Assembly: GCF_019880635.1 (NCBI RefSeq)
Contig: NZ_JAINVX010000001.1
Coordinates: forward strand, 893,501-957,500
DNA length: 64,000 bases
Source: Hanstruepera marina
GTDB taxonomy: Bacteria > Bacteroidota > Bacteroidia > Flavobacteriales > Flavobacteriaceae
Reading direction: 5' to 3'
Below are positions 8,997 to 17,410 of the stretch, in pieces. The notes under the pieces were generated by a model that was given only the letters and a program-made list of their open reading frames with translations, was not told the origin of the DNA and did no database searches. The translations under genes and the position numbers were made by a program. The first letter of the stretch is position 1; every line of letters begins with the position of its first letter.

Positions 8997-9950
8997 ATGC
9001 GAAAGATTTGTTTCCTATTACTAATTCCTTTCACCTTGTATTCGCAAAATGTTGAGCAAGAGATAGAGTTCTTACTTGATAAAAAAAAATATGAGCAGGC
9101 AGAGGTGATTATGGAAGACCACCTCTTGGAAAACCCAAGCGACCCAAAAAGCATCGAGTTATTGGGTGATGCCTATGCTTATCAAGGTAAATGGGATAAA
9201 GCTATTGAGCAATATGAAAAGCTGGTAGATTTAAGTCCTGATAACGCTGAATTTCACTATAAATATGGTGGAGCCATGGGTATGAAAGCTTTGGAAGTTA
9301 ATAAAGTTACTGCTTTGTTTATGATTGATGATGTGGAAGACGCTTTTTTAAAGGCAATAGAATTAGATAAAAACCATATCAATGCACGTTGGGCTTTGGT
9401 GGAGTATTATGTGCAATTACCGGGAATAATTGGTGGAAGCGTCAGTAAATCATTGCAATACGCCAATGAGTTGGAAGCTATTTCAAAGGTAGATGGTTAT
9501 TTGGCCAAAGGTTATATTCATGAGTATGATGATGAACCTGAATTGGCTGAGACCTATTATAAAAAGGCTATAGAAAAAGGAGGATCCTTGACCTGTTATG
9601 AAAAGCTGACTGCTTTTTACGAAAAGCAAGACCAACCAGATCAAGCCATTCAAAACATTGAAGCGTCACAAAAAAAACACCAGAGGAATGCCTTGCATTA
9701 TCAAATAGGAAAGGTTGCTGCTGAATATAACGTGCAATTACATAAAGGTGAAGCCTGTTTACAGCTTTACCTAAAGAACCATACAGCTGAAGATGGTGTG
9801 CCCAAAGCTTGGGCTCATTTCCGATTAGCGCAGATTTACAAGCATCAGTATAAAAAAGATTTGGCGCTCAATCACATTAATCAAGCCATTTCTGAACTGC
9901 CAAAGATTGACGTTTTTAGGAAAGAAAAAAGCCAAATTTTAAAATTGTAA
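8997..9950 (+). CDS. Exported tetratricopeptide-repeat protein
   Basis: A 317-aa protein with an N-terminal signal peptide (residues 1-17, ending LYSQ) followed by several TPR-like helical pairs. Clear units include AYQGKWDKAIEQYEKLVDL, the ETYYKKAIEKGG stretch and a last one near KKDLALNHINQAI. TPR arrays mediate protein-protein contact; no catalytic domain is seen. It is transcribed divergently from the macroglobulin gene, with about 140 bases between them, but nothing in the sequence links their functions. Partner unknown. Confidence 0.8.
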   Translation: MRKICFLLLIPFTLYSQNVEQEIEFLLDKKKYEQAEVIMEDHLLENPSDPKSIELLGDAYAYQGKWDKAIEQYEKLVDLSPDNAEFHYKYGGAMGMKALEVNKVTALFMIDDVEDAFLKAIELDKNHINARWALVEYYVQLPGIIGGSVSKSLQYANELEAISKVDGYLAKGYIHEYDDEPELAETYYKKAIEKGGSLTCYEKLTAFYEKQDQPDQAIQNIEASQKKHQRNALHYQIGKVAAEYNVQLHKGEACLQLYLKNHTAEDGVPKAWAHFRLAQIYKHQYKKDLALNHINQAISELPKIDVFRKEKSQILKL

Positions 9951-10000
9951 TTAGTAGAAAAACTTTGAACAACCAACTTCTCACTTCCAATAGCAATCCT

Positions 10001-10008
10001 TATATTTG
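10001..10008 (+). promoter_or_regulatory. -7 box TATATTTG upstream of mpl
   Basis: TATATTTG fits TAnnTTTG and lies 19 bases before the mpl start codon. I see no good -33 element at the expected distance, so this is a tentative promoter. Confidence 0.5.
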
Positions 10009-10027
10009 ATTTCTACAAAATTAGACC

Positions 10028-11383
10028 ATGAATGTACATTTTATAGCTATAGGTGGTGCTGCTATGCACAATTTGGCCATTGCATTGCATAACAAAGGAT
10101 ATCACGTAACCGGAAGCGATGATACTATTTTTGATCCTTCAAAATCTCGTTTGCAAGCCAAAGGCTTGTTGCCTGAACAATTTGGGTGGTTTCCTGAAAA
10201 AATCAATGATAGTTTAGATGCCATCGTATTGGGGATGCACGCCAAAGCGGATAATCCAGAATTATTGAAAGCCCAGGAGTTGGGTCTTAAAATTTATAGC
10301 TATCCCGAATTTTTGTACGAACAATCCAAAGACAAAACGCGAGTCGTTATTGGAGGTAGCCATGGAAAGACCACTATTACATCCATGATTTTACATGTGA
10401 TGCATTATCACGATCGGGATGTGGATTATATGGTTGGCGCTCAATTGGAAGGCTTTGATGTGATGGTAAAACTTACCGAAGAGAACGATTTTATGGTTTT
10501 GGAAGGTGATGAGTATTTAAGCTCACCTATTGATAGACGACCAAAATTTCATTTGTACAAACCCAATATTGCCTTGTTGAGTGGCATTGCTTGGGATCAT
10601 ATTAATGTGTTTCCAACTTATGAGAATTATGTGGAACAGTTTAGCATTTTTGTAGATAGTATTGTACGTGGAGGCAGTATCACTTACAATGCCGAAGATC
10701 CGGAAGTGGCTAGAGTCGTGGAGGCCTCTGAAAACACCATTCGCAAATTACCCTATTATACACCCGAATACATGGTTGAAAATGGTGAAACCCTATTGGA
10801 AACACCTGAAGGACCTTTACCAATTGAGGTTTTTGGTAAACACAATCTGAACAATCTGGCAGGAGCCAAATGGATTTGCCAACATATAGGCATAGACGAA
10901 GACGATTTTTATGAAGCCATTGCCACTTTTAAAGGCGCCAGCAAACGTCTGGAAAAAATTGCCGAAAGCGAAACCAGCGTGGCTTATAAAGATTTTGCCC
11001 ATTCCCCAAGTAAGGTAGCTGCAACTACCAAAGCATTAAAAGAACAGTTTCCCAACAGGACTTTAGTAGCCTGTTTGGAATTACATACTTACAGTAGCTT
11101 GAATGCCGAATTTTTAAAGGAATATAAAGGAGCTTTGGGTGCTGCAGATGTAGCTGTGGTTTTCTATTCGCCTCACGCTGTCGAAATTAAAAAACTGGAA
11201 GAGGTTACCCACCAACAAATAGCCAATGCTTTTGAGCGCGACGACCTCATTATTTATACCAACCCAGACGATTTTAAAAACTATCTGTTTTCCCAAGACT
11301 TTAACAATAAAGCCTTATTGCTTATGAGTTCGGGGAATTATGGTGGTTTGGATTTTGATGAGGTAAAAAGTTTGATTGACTAG
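10028..11383 (+). CDS. mpl: UDP-N-acetylmuramate:L-alanyl-gamma-D-glutamyl-meso-diaminopimelate ligase
   Basis: Mpl recycles cell-wall tripeptide by joining it to UDP-MurNAc, feeding murein peptide back into synthesis in the cytoplasm. The 451-aa length is normal. Seen: the N-terminal nucleotide-fold glycine motif (AIGGAAMHNLA), the Mur-ligase ATP-binding loop GGSHGKTTIT near residues 109-117, EGDEYLSS, and a C-terminal domain beginning about residue 310 with the substrate-binding KDFAHSPSKV segment. Short length and the missing MurC-type features favour Mpl over MurC. It is followed by a repeat-rich intergenic region rather than another cell-wall gene. Confidence 0.9.
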   Translation: MNVHFIAIGGAAMHNLAIALHNKGYHVTGSDDTIFDPSKSRLQAKGLLPEQFGWFPEKINDSLDAIVLGMHAKADNPELLKAQELGLKIYSYPEFLYEQSKDKTRVVIGGSHGKTTITSMILHVMHYHDRDVDYMVGAQLEGFDVMVKLTEENDFMVLEGDEYLSSPIDRRPKFHLYKPNIALLSGIAWDHINVFPTYENYVEQFSIFVDSIVRGGSITYNAEDPEVARVVEASENTIRKLPYYTPEYMVENGETLLETPEGPLPIEVFGKHNLNNLAGAKWICQHIGIDEDDFYEAIATFKGASKRLEKIAESETSVAYKDFAHSPSKVAATTKALKEQFPNRTLVACLELHTYSSLNAEFLKEYKGALGAADVAVVFYSPHAVEIKKLEEVTHQQIANAFERDDLIIYTNPDDFKNYLFSQDFNNKALLLMSSGNYGGLDFDEVKSLID

Positions 11384-11404
11384 TCTTGCTATTATGAAAA
11401 AACC

Positions 11405-11494
11405 TGTCATTCCAGCGCAGGCAGGAATCTATTGTAATAACAAGTGACGTGATACGGTAATCTTTTTAGATTCCGCATCAAGTGCGGAATGACA
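11405..11494. repeat. Composite palindromic intergenic repeat
   Basis: The outer arms TGTCATTCC (11405-11413) and GGAATGACA (11486-11494) are perfect reverse complements. Inside are GGAATCT (11424-11430) and AGATTCC (11468-11474), also reverse complements. The right half folds alone as TTCCGCA-TCAAG-TGCGGAA. The layout resembles the non-autonomous palindromic repeats common in flavobacterial intergenic DNA. No transposase is nearby. Confidence 0.7.
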
Positions 11495-11566
11495 AATCAG
11501 TTGTCATTACGGGACAGAGCGTTTAAAAACAGTTTGGTAATCTATATGTTTGAGTCTATCGAGTAA

Positions 11567-11624
11567 GAGATTGCTTCACTTTAGCTTGTCTTGAGCGACA
11601 GTCGAAAGGTTCGCAATGACGTCG
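11567..11624. repeat. Second intergenic repeat (GAGATTGCTTC ... CGCAATGACG type)
   Basis: The ends AGAGATTGCTTC and TCGCAATGACG match the edges of a repeat type I recognise as widespread in intergenic DNA of many bacteria (GAGATTGCTTCG ... CGCAATGACG). The interior holds an imperfect TTGAGCGACAGTCGAA inverted motif. No coding content. Confidence 0.5.
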
Positions 11625-11683
11625 TTAAGAGGAGGCACGACCAAATAATCTGTTTTTTTATCTATCATCAAGTTAATTTTTTA

Positions 11684-12264
11684 CTATTCAAAATTATCTT
11701 TTACTACTTTGGTTTTTGATAATAAGTCGTGAATTCCATTTTTCATAAACAAGAATGAAAGTCGGTCAAATGGAATAAGTCGGCAAAAGGTCCGGGTGAC
11801 TATATCTCCATTAGTTGGTTTTTCTCCGTTCATTTTCACAACGGTTGTTTTGGTTACATATTTTCCAACAGTTTTTTGAAATTTGGTTTCCATTATCGCA
11901 TAGTACCCAATAAAAGTTCCAAAAATTATTAAATATCCTATGAGCATTTGAATGTCATTATTTGCATTCAAGGGATAAGTTAGAATTCCTGCAATTAGTA
12001 TCCAAATAATAAAGTCAATTATAAAATTCACAAATCGAATACCTGGACCAGCTATATTGGAGTCAACTTTTTCTTTCTGTTCTTTTTCTGCTACTGCCTT
12101 TCTCGAATTGTTTCAAATTCAGATGTATCAATGTTTCGTTTTTCAACTTCTGCATCTGCTGCCTCGATTGCAGTGGGATTATATCTTGCCCTTTCAATGG
12201 TTACAATCTTAATTAATTCTTCATTTGTCCTTTCAGACATCACTTTCGCAAATTCGTTTTCCAT
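11684..12264 (-). pseudogene. RDD-family membrane protein, broken by a one-base frameshift
   Basis: The gene is split between two frames. An ATG at 12264 opens about 55 codons (MENEFAKVMSERTNEE ... IDTSEFETIR) that then run into a TAG at 12091-12093. The next frame picks up the same protein as RKAVAEKEQKEK (about 12103 down) and continues through AGPGIRFVNFIIDFII and two to three membrane segments to the stop at 11684. Restoring one base near 12103-12108 joins them into one protein of about 190 aa with the RDD Arg/Asp pattern. The downstream piece alone would need a GTG at 12031 in the middle of the first membrane segment. There is no slippery heptamer at the break. Either a decayed gene or a sequencing error. 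Confidence 0.8.
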
Positions 12265-12325
12265 TAGTTTATTTTTATTGAATTTTTGGTTAATATCATT
12301 TCGTCCTAATTAGCAACGAAGCTTT

Positions 12326-12700
12326 TTATCTATTAAATAAATATGAATAAACAACTACTGAAACAAACCCTAAAATAACTATCAACCAAGAAGCAATTTT
12401 AAAACGGAAATTATCCCACTTCGAATCTTTGATTAAATTATAAATAGTGGCATACTTTTTCTCATAAAAAAAGTAATAAAATAGCAATAACAAAAACCCA
12501 ACAAATAGGATAATAACAGAAATTTTAGCGAGTTTCACATCCAATAAAGCAAAAGTAAAGAGTAAAATAGATGTAAACAACATACTTAAAGAGCAGGCAA
12601 CAATTCCATAAGCGGTTAAATGCGGAATGTCATTCGAATAATTTCCATCTTTATAATATGCATTATAAACGTGAAAGAATAAAATATTTAAAATCTTCAT
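12326..12700 (-). CDS. Small multi-pass membrane protein, unknown function
   Basis: A 124-aa protein with three clear hydrophobic helices (about residues 30-55, 58-80, and 103-121) and a conserved-looking N-terminus (FFHVYNAYYKDGNY). The lysine-rich loop KKYATIYNLIKDSKWDNF lies between the second and third helices. I recognise no family function. It lies between the broken RDD gene and the PaiB-like gene on the same strand, with a gap of about 110 bases before the latter. Confidence 0.65.
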   Translation of the reverse strand: MKILNILFFHVYNAYYKDGNYSNDIPHLTAYGIVACSLSMLFTSILLFTFALLDVKLAKISVIILFVGFLLLLFYYFFYEKKYATIYNLIKDSKWDNFRFKIASWLIVILGFVSVVVYSYLFNR

Positions 12701-12811
12701 ATGTTTTTATAACAGCAAATTTGCTGGAGCATTATTGGTAACAATTTGTGGTCATTAAATAATTTATATCCACCGATAACGAAGTTCGATTATTTTATTT
12801 AAAAAGTCAAA

Positions 12812-13405
12812 TCAAAACACCCTATCCAAAAAGGCTTTGATGCTTTCTTGGTTTTTTTGAATGAGTTCGGTTTTGGCATTTTGGGTGTCAGTCGTTTTCT
12901 TATCTTGTGAGAGTTTAAATTTACCTTCCCAATCCGTAATAGTTATTTCAAACATCTTGATATAGTCTAAATTCGCTTCCATTCTTGGATTATTTGCATC
13001 CAATACATACTTATGGTCTGGCGCTTCCAAAAACTCGGTCATCGTGATTAATGACCGCTTAAGTGCCTCTTTACTTTCAATAGCTTTTACAGTACCTTTT
13101 ACATGTACTTTAATGTAATTCCAAGTAGGTAATTGAGTAGTTGTATAAACCGATGGAGAAATGTAACATTGCGGTCCTGAAAAAATAAGGTTCACACTAT
13201 TGTTGTCTTTCAACAAGGGCGTCTGCGGATTGTAAATATCAATGTGTCCAATAAGTTTTCCTTCATCGTTTAATATCAATGGTAAATGGGTAATGAGCGG
13301 TTCTTGGTCTTTTACAGATATTACCGTAGCCAAAGGATAGGTTTTTATAACCTCTATTAAATGTTCGCGATTATGGTCTTGATGGTGTGGTGGTGGATAG
13401 GTCAT
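12812..13405 (-). CDS. PaiB-like FMN-binding protein
   Basis: A 197-aa protein matching the PaiB family, FMN-binding split-barrel proteins first described as negative regulators of sporulation and protease genes in Bacillus. Seen: the N-terminal MTYPPPHHQDHN, a THLPL motif, and the FSGPQCYISPSVY and PTWNYIKVHVKG segments typical of the family. Its start overlaps the stop of the DUF1569 gene in a TAATG junction, so the two are translationally coupled. A regulator role should not be assumed here: it has no DNA-binding domain that I can see. Confidence 0.85.
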   Translation of the reverse strand: MTYPPPHHQDHNREHLIEVIKTYPLATVISVKDQEPLITHLPLILNDEGKLIGHIDIYNPQTPLLKDNNSVNLIFSGPQCYISPSVYTTTQLPTWNYIKVHVKGTVKAIESKEALKRSLITMTEFLEAPDHKYVLDANNPRMEANLDYIKMFEITITDWEGKFKLSQDKKTTDTQNAKTELIQKNQESIKAFLDRVF

Positions 13406-13854
13406 TATACTCCAAATTGATTTAAATGATGGTCTAAATGCTTGTATTGCATCTTACCCCATTGATCCTGTGTAAAATACCCAAACATAGGATGTGGTGG
13501 CCATTCAGTTTGATCTTTTTTAGTATGAAATTTTTCGATTTCTTCTAACAAATCTGTTTTTTCATTACGAAAATTTTTGTCGTTTGACACCACAAATTCT
13601 TTTGTTGTAGGTAAGCTTTGTTTCCACGCTTTATCATCATATAAAGAGGATTTAAACATAGAGAATAATAGGCGTTTAAATACATTTGGTTTTTCCAAAG
13701 CCAGTTCGCCTAGGGCAACTTGTAATGGAAACTTACAATGAGCTAACATTTGTGAGGCATTCATTTTTCCCCATTTTGGATTTTGGTTTTCTTGTAGTAA
13801 TTCTATTCTGGCTCTTATTTCAGAAACAGTATCTTCAGAAAATAATGATTTCAT
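13405..13854 (-). CDS. DUF1569 (DinB-like fold) protein
   Basis: A 149-aa cytoplasmic protein. The segment WGKMNASQMLAHC near the N-terminus, the PHPMFGYFTQDQW block, and the C-terminal HLDHHLNQF carry the histidines that define the DUF1569 group, a relative of the DinB four-helix fold. It is first in a two-gene unit with the PaiB-like gene (TAATG overlap). Function unknown. Confidence 0.8.
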   Translation of the reverse strand: MKSLFSEDTVSEIRARIELLQENQNPKWGKMNASQMLAHCKFPLQVALGELALEKPNVFKRLLFSMFKSSLYDDKAWKQSLPTTKEFVVSNDKNFRNEKTDLLEEIEKFHTKKDQTEWPPHPMFGYFTQDQWGKMQYKHLDHHLNQFGV

Positions 13855-13886
13855 TTTTTTATTTATAAGGTTAAGTAATCCAAAAA

Positions 13887-13917
13887 TTGCTTCTGAAAGT
13901 TACAATATTTATATTTA
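13887..13917 (+). promoter_or_regulatory. Possible radC promoter (TTG, TATATTTA)
   Basis: TTG at 13887-13889 and TATATTTA at 13910-13917 are 20 bases apart. The -7 box ends in A where G is consensus. The start codon follows after only 4 bases, which would make the transcript leaderless. Confidence 0.35.
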
Positions 13918-13921
13918 CTAA

Positions 13922-14620
13922 ATGACTGAAAAACACGCTTCATTTTCTATAAAAAATTGGTCACAAGATGACCAACCACGAGAGAAACTCCGCGACAAGG
14001 GAAAAGCGGCATTAAGTGATGCCGAGTTGGTGGCCATTTTAATAGGTTCGGGCAGTCGGAATGAAAGCGCAGTTGATTTGTGCAAGCGTATTTTAGTTTC
14101 GGTTGATAACAATTTGAATGAGCTGGGCAAGTTATCTTTAAAACAGTTGATGGCTTTTAAAGGCATAGGCGAGGCAAAGGCGATTACTATTGCAGCAGCT
14201 ATGGAGTTGGGCAGAAGACGAAGAGGAGAAGAAGCCTTGGAGAAAAAGAAAATAACCTCTAGCATTTCGGTATTTGAATTGATGCAACCCATTATAGGAG
14301 AGCTCCCACATGAAGAATTCTGGATTATTTATTTGAACAACTCCAACAAGGTCATTCAAAAACAGCAATTGAGTAAAGGTGGTATTACAGGAACTTTAGT
14401 TGATGTGCGATTGGTTCTAAAAATGGCTTTAGAATTGGGTGCAACAGGCATTATTTTGGTTCATAATCATCCATCGGGAACCTTAAAGCCTAGTGAAGCT
14501 GACAAACAGATTACTCAAAAATTGAAACGAGCTGGAGAAAGTTTAGATATTAAAGTTTTAGATCATATTATTGTAACCGAAGAAGCATATTTTAGTTTTG
14601 CAGACGAAACTCTAATTTAA
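13922..14620 (+). CDS. radC: RadC-family JAB-domain protein
   Basis: A 232-aa protein of normal length. A helix-hairpin-helix (LMAFKGIGEAKAITIAAA, about 76-93) precedes a JAB/MPN domain whose metal site HNHPSG (181-186) is followed by S191 and D194. RadC was named for DNA repair, but its biochemical activity is unsettled. The stop overlaps the start of the next gene as TAATG, so the two genes are coupled. The start at 13922 sits directly behind a -7-like box. Confidence 0.92.
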   Translation: MTEKHASFSIKNWSQDDQPREKLRDKGKAALSDAELVAILIGSGSRNESAVDLCKRILVSVDNNLNELGKLSLKQLMAFKGIGEAKAITIAAAMELGRRRRGEEALEKKKITSSISVFELMQPIIGELPHEEFWIIYLNNSNKVIQKQQLSKGGITGTLVDVRLVLKMALELGATGIILVHNHPSGTLKPSEADKQITQKLKRAGESLDIKVLDHIIVTEEAYFSFADETLI

Positions 14621-15921
14621 TGGTACTTGTATATACGCACAAAATTACACCTCGATTAAAATATGCCTTTAAACATATTTTCACCCGTATTTTAGATGTT
14701 CCAGTGGCATTTACTACTACTATAGAGGAGTTTATTGCTCACGATTCAGTTAAAATATCCTATGCAAAACAACCGTTAGGGAATGAGATTTTTATAAGAA
14801 GTCATGATTTACTTTTTGAGCAAGGCTTGTCAGATTTAGATATACACGTGCAAGATTGGGACGATACTAAATGTTTTTTTACAACGAGTGAAAGAAGTAG
14901 TGTGCCTTTTGACATTTTTGCAGCGACATTTTATTTGTTAAGTCGGTATGAAGAGTATCTACCTCATGTTAAAGATGAATATGGTAGGTTTATGGCTGAA
15001 GAAAGTTTAGCCTACAAAAATAATTTTTTAAATCAGCCTGTAGTTGATATCTGGGCTTATAAGTTTAAAACAATTGTACAAGCTCAATTTCCTGAGTTTA
15101 AATTCCCGAATAGAAACTATAAGATTAAACCAATAATAGATGTGCCATCACCTTATAGTTTCAAATTAAAGGGCATTTTAAGAACCATTGGTGGGAGTTT
15201 AAAAGATTTGTCTAGCTTTAAATTTAAACGTATGTACACCCGATTTTTGGTAATCATAGGCTTAAAGCATGACCCTGATGACACGTTTAAGTATATTTTA
15301 AATAGGCAAAAACAATCTAAATACAAGTTTTTGTTTTTCTTTTTAATAGGGGACTATTCTACTTACGACAAAGGTGTAAATGCTCAAAAGAAACAGTTTG
15401 TATCGTTGATTAAGCATGTAGCCGATTATTGTAATGTAGGTTTAAAAATGTCTTTTTTTGCTTTAGAAGATCCATTAGTGTTAAAGGAGGAAAAGAATAG
15501 AATAGAAAGTATTTTAAATACGACCTTAACTGCGTCAAGGCAGTCGTTTTCTAAATTAAATTTACCTAATTCATACAGAAATTTAGTTGAGTTAGAGATA
15601 TTGGAAGATTATACTATGGGTTATGTAAACCACATGGGTTTTAGAGCGGGAACATGTACCCCTTTTTTGTTTTACGATCTCGATTTTGAAATACAAACTC
15701 CATTAATGATACATTCATATCATGTAATGGATTATACATTGCTTAAAACCCAATCATTATTGGACAAGAAGAAGGTGTTAAACGAAATAATACGAGAAGT
15801 CAAATTGGTAAATGGTGAGTTTATTCCAGTTTTTCACAATTATACATTTAGTGATATTGATAGGTGGAAAGGGTTTAAAGAATTGTTTAATTTAATATTG
15901 GAGTCAGCAAATGAAGCTTAA
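14620..15921 (+). CDS. Polysaccharide-deacetylase-like protein, flavobacterial type
   Basis: A 433-aa protein. The N-terminal 110 residues (PFDIFAATFYLLSRYEEYLPH) resemble the DUF7033-type domain found ahead of deacetylase-like domains in Bacteroidota. The rest resembles a NodB barrel, with the late motif GFRAGTCTPF and HNYTF near the end. The first NodB motif (TFDDG) is replaced by IDVPSPY, so catalytic activity as a deacetylase is uncertain. It shares a TAATG junction with radC and overlaps the HAD phosphatase by 11 bases, so three genes form one tight operon. Confidence 0.75.
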   Translation: MVLVYTHKITPRLKYAFKHIFTRILDVPVAFTTTIEEFIAHDSVKISYAKQPLGNEIFIRSHDLLFEQGLSDLDIHVQDWDDTKCFFTTSERSSVPFDIFAATFYLLSRYEEYLPHVKDEYGRFMAEESLAYKNNFLNQPVVDIWAYKFKTIVQAQFPEFKFPNRNYKIKPIIDVPSPYSFKLKGILRTIGGSLKDLSSFKFKRMYTRFLVIIGLKHDPDDTFKYILNRQKQSKYKFLFFFLIGDYSTYDKGVNAQKKQFVSLIKHVADYCNVGLKMSFFALEDPLVLKEEKNRIESILNTTLTASRQSFSKLNLPNSYRNLVELEILEDYTMGYVNHMGFRAGTCTPFLFYDLDFEIQTPLMIHSYHVMDYTLLKTQSLLDKKKVLNEIIREVKLVNGEFIPVFHNYTFSDIDRWKGFKELFNLILESANEA

Positions 15922-16600
15922 AGGCATAACCGACGTTTTTTTTGATTTAGACCACACACTCTGGGATTTTGATAAGAATTCTGCGCTAACATTCGAAAAG
16001 ATATTTGATATTCACAATGTAGGAGTTGTTTTAGATGATTTTTTAACAGTTTATGAACCTATTAATTTGAATTACTGGAAGCTCTATCGCGAAGAAAAAA
16101 TAGACAAAGCTGCCTTAAGATACGGTCGGCTTAAGAATACCTTTGATGCTATTGACTATTATGTAGAAGATAGATTAATTAATCGTTTATCAGAAGATTA
16201 TATAACACATTTACCATCAAACAATTATTTGTTTGATGGCACAATTGAAATATTAAACTATTTAAAACCAAAATATAGGCTTCATATAATCACTAATGGA
16301 TTTCACGAAGTACAGCATGGAAAATTACAAAATTCGAATATTGATATTTTTTTTGAAACCGTAACAAATTCAGAAATGGTTGGTGTAAAGAAACCAAACC
16401 CCATTATTTTTGAGCAAGCTTTAAACTTGGCTAACACAACTGTAAACTCTAGTGTTATGGTTGGAGATAACTGGGAAGCTGATATACAAGGAGCTATAAA
16501 TATTGGTTTGGATGCTATTTGTTTTAATGTTCATGGCACAAAGCTTGATAAGAATATAAAACAGATTCCAAATTTACTAGATTTGAAATTGTATTTGTAA
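15911..16600 (+). CDS. YjjG-family HAD nucleotidase
   Basis: A 229-aa HAD-superfamily phosphatase. Motif I is FFDLDHTLWDF (catalytic Asp at its third residue), motif II HIITNGF, motif III Lys in GVKKPNP and motif IV GDNWEADI. The WDFDKNS cap start is the pattern of the YjjG group of pyrimidine nucleotidases that remove non-canonical nucleotides. It overlaps the previous gene by 11 bases. Substrate is inferred from the subfamily only. Confidence 0.87.
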   Translation: MKLKGITDVFFDLDHTLWDFDKNSALTFEKIFDIHNVGVVLDDFLTVYEPINLNYWKLYREEKIDKAALRYGRLKNTFDAIDYYVEDRLINRLSEDYITHLPSNNYLFDGTIEILNYLKPKYRLHIITNGFHEVQHGKLQNSNIDIFFETVTNSEMVGVKKPNPIIFEQALNLANTTVNSSVMVGDNWEADIQGAINIGLDAICFNVHGTKLDKNIKQIPNLLDLKLYL

Positions 16601-16633
16601 ATCAAGATGTATCTTTATAAAAATTTAATACAC

Positions 16634-17410
16634 ATGTTAAAAAGAATAGTACTGTTGATTGTTGTAACTACTTTGGGAAATGTTTTTGCACAACAGAATG
16701 TAAATAATTACAAGTATGTAATCGTACCAGACACTTACGATTTTCAGCACAATCCGGATGAATATCAATTAAATTCTCTTTCACAATTTTTATTCAATAA
16801 ATATGGATTTACGGCCATAATGCAGGGAGACGAATTTCCTGAAGATTTACAAAAAAACGGCTGTTTAGCTCTTCGTGCAGATGTGGTAAAAGACAAAGGT
16901 ATGTTCTTAACTAAATTACATGTGGTATTGAAGAATTGTAAAGATCAAATTGTTTTTGAAGGACTTAATGGAGAGAGTAGGGAAAAGAAGTATAAAGTTG
17001 CGTATAACAAAGCTTTGAGAGAAGCATTTTTGTATGTCAAAGAATTGAATTACAAGTACGAACCTTTAGAGCCCAATAGTCAAGAAAACCATGATGTTTC
17101 TGAAGTAAAGCCTGTAAAACCTATAGAGGTTACTGCAGAAACTACTGTACAAAAAACCGAAGTAACCGCACCTATAAAGAAGGTAGAAACTGACAGTTCA
17201 GAAGTTTTATATGCACAACCAATAAATAATGGGTATCAGTTGGTTGACAGTACACCAAAAGTTGTTTACATCTTAATTTTTTCAGGCAAAAAAGATTTTT
17301 TTATGGTAAAGGATAGGAATGCTACAGTCTATAAACTAAATGACAATTGGGTTATCGCCGAGACTATTGGTGAGGACCTACAAGTTAAAACGCTTAATAT
17401 TAAATTTTAG
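16634..17410 (+). CDS. Exported protein, unknown function
   Basis: The start at 16634 gives 258 aa with a clean signal peptide (MLKRIVLLIVVTTLGNVFAQ); an in-frame ATG at 16607 lies nine codons upstream. The mature part opens YKYVIVPDTYDFQHNPDEYQ, followed by a compact domain to about residue 150, a Thr/Pro/Val-rich linker (about 160-200) and a C-terminal strand-rich segment. It resembles a conserved flavobacterial family of exported proteins whose function I do not know. The last four bases overlap the convergent rarA gene. Confidence 0.7.
   Translation: MLKRIVLLIVVTTLGNVFAQQNVNNYKYVIVPDTYDFQHNPDEYQLNSLSQFLFNKYGFTAIMQGDEFPEDLQKNGCLALRADVVKDKGMFLTKLHVVLKNCKDQIVFEGLNGESREKKYKVAYNKALREAFLYVKELNYKYEPLEPNSQENHDVSEVKPVKPIEVTAETTVQKTEVTAPIKKVETDSSEVLYAQPINNGYQLVDSTPKVVYILIFSGKKDFFMVKDRNATVYKLNDNWVIAETIGEDLQVKTLNIKF

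Larger units (their letters stand above)
11384..11683. other. Gene-free 300-base stretch holding palindromic repeats
   Basis: No plausible reading frame. It contains a long composite palindrome (11405-11494) and a second repeat-like unit (11567-11624), annotated separately. The remainder is low-complexity AT-rich sequence. I see no promoter for the minus-strand RDD remnant here. Confidence 0.7.

Noticed and set aside
12091..12112. Programmed ribosomal frameshift in the RDD gene
   Set aside because: No slippery heptamer or downstream pseudoknot is visible; a simple one-base loss explains it.
12131..12313. 60-aa plus-strand frame
   Set aside because: Lies opposite the coding frame of the RDD gene N-terminus, which has clear protein character; it is an antisense shadow.
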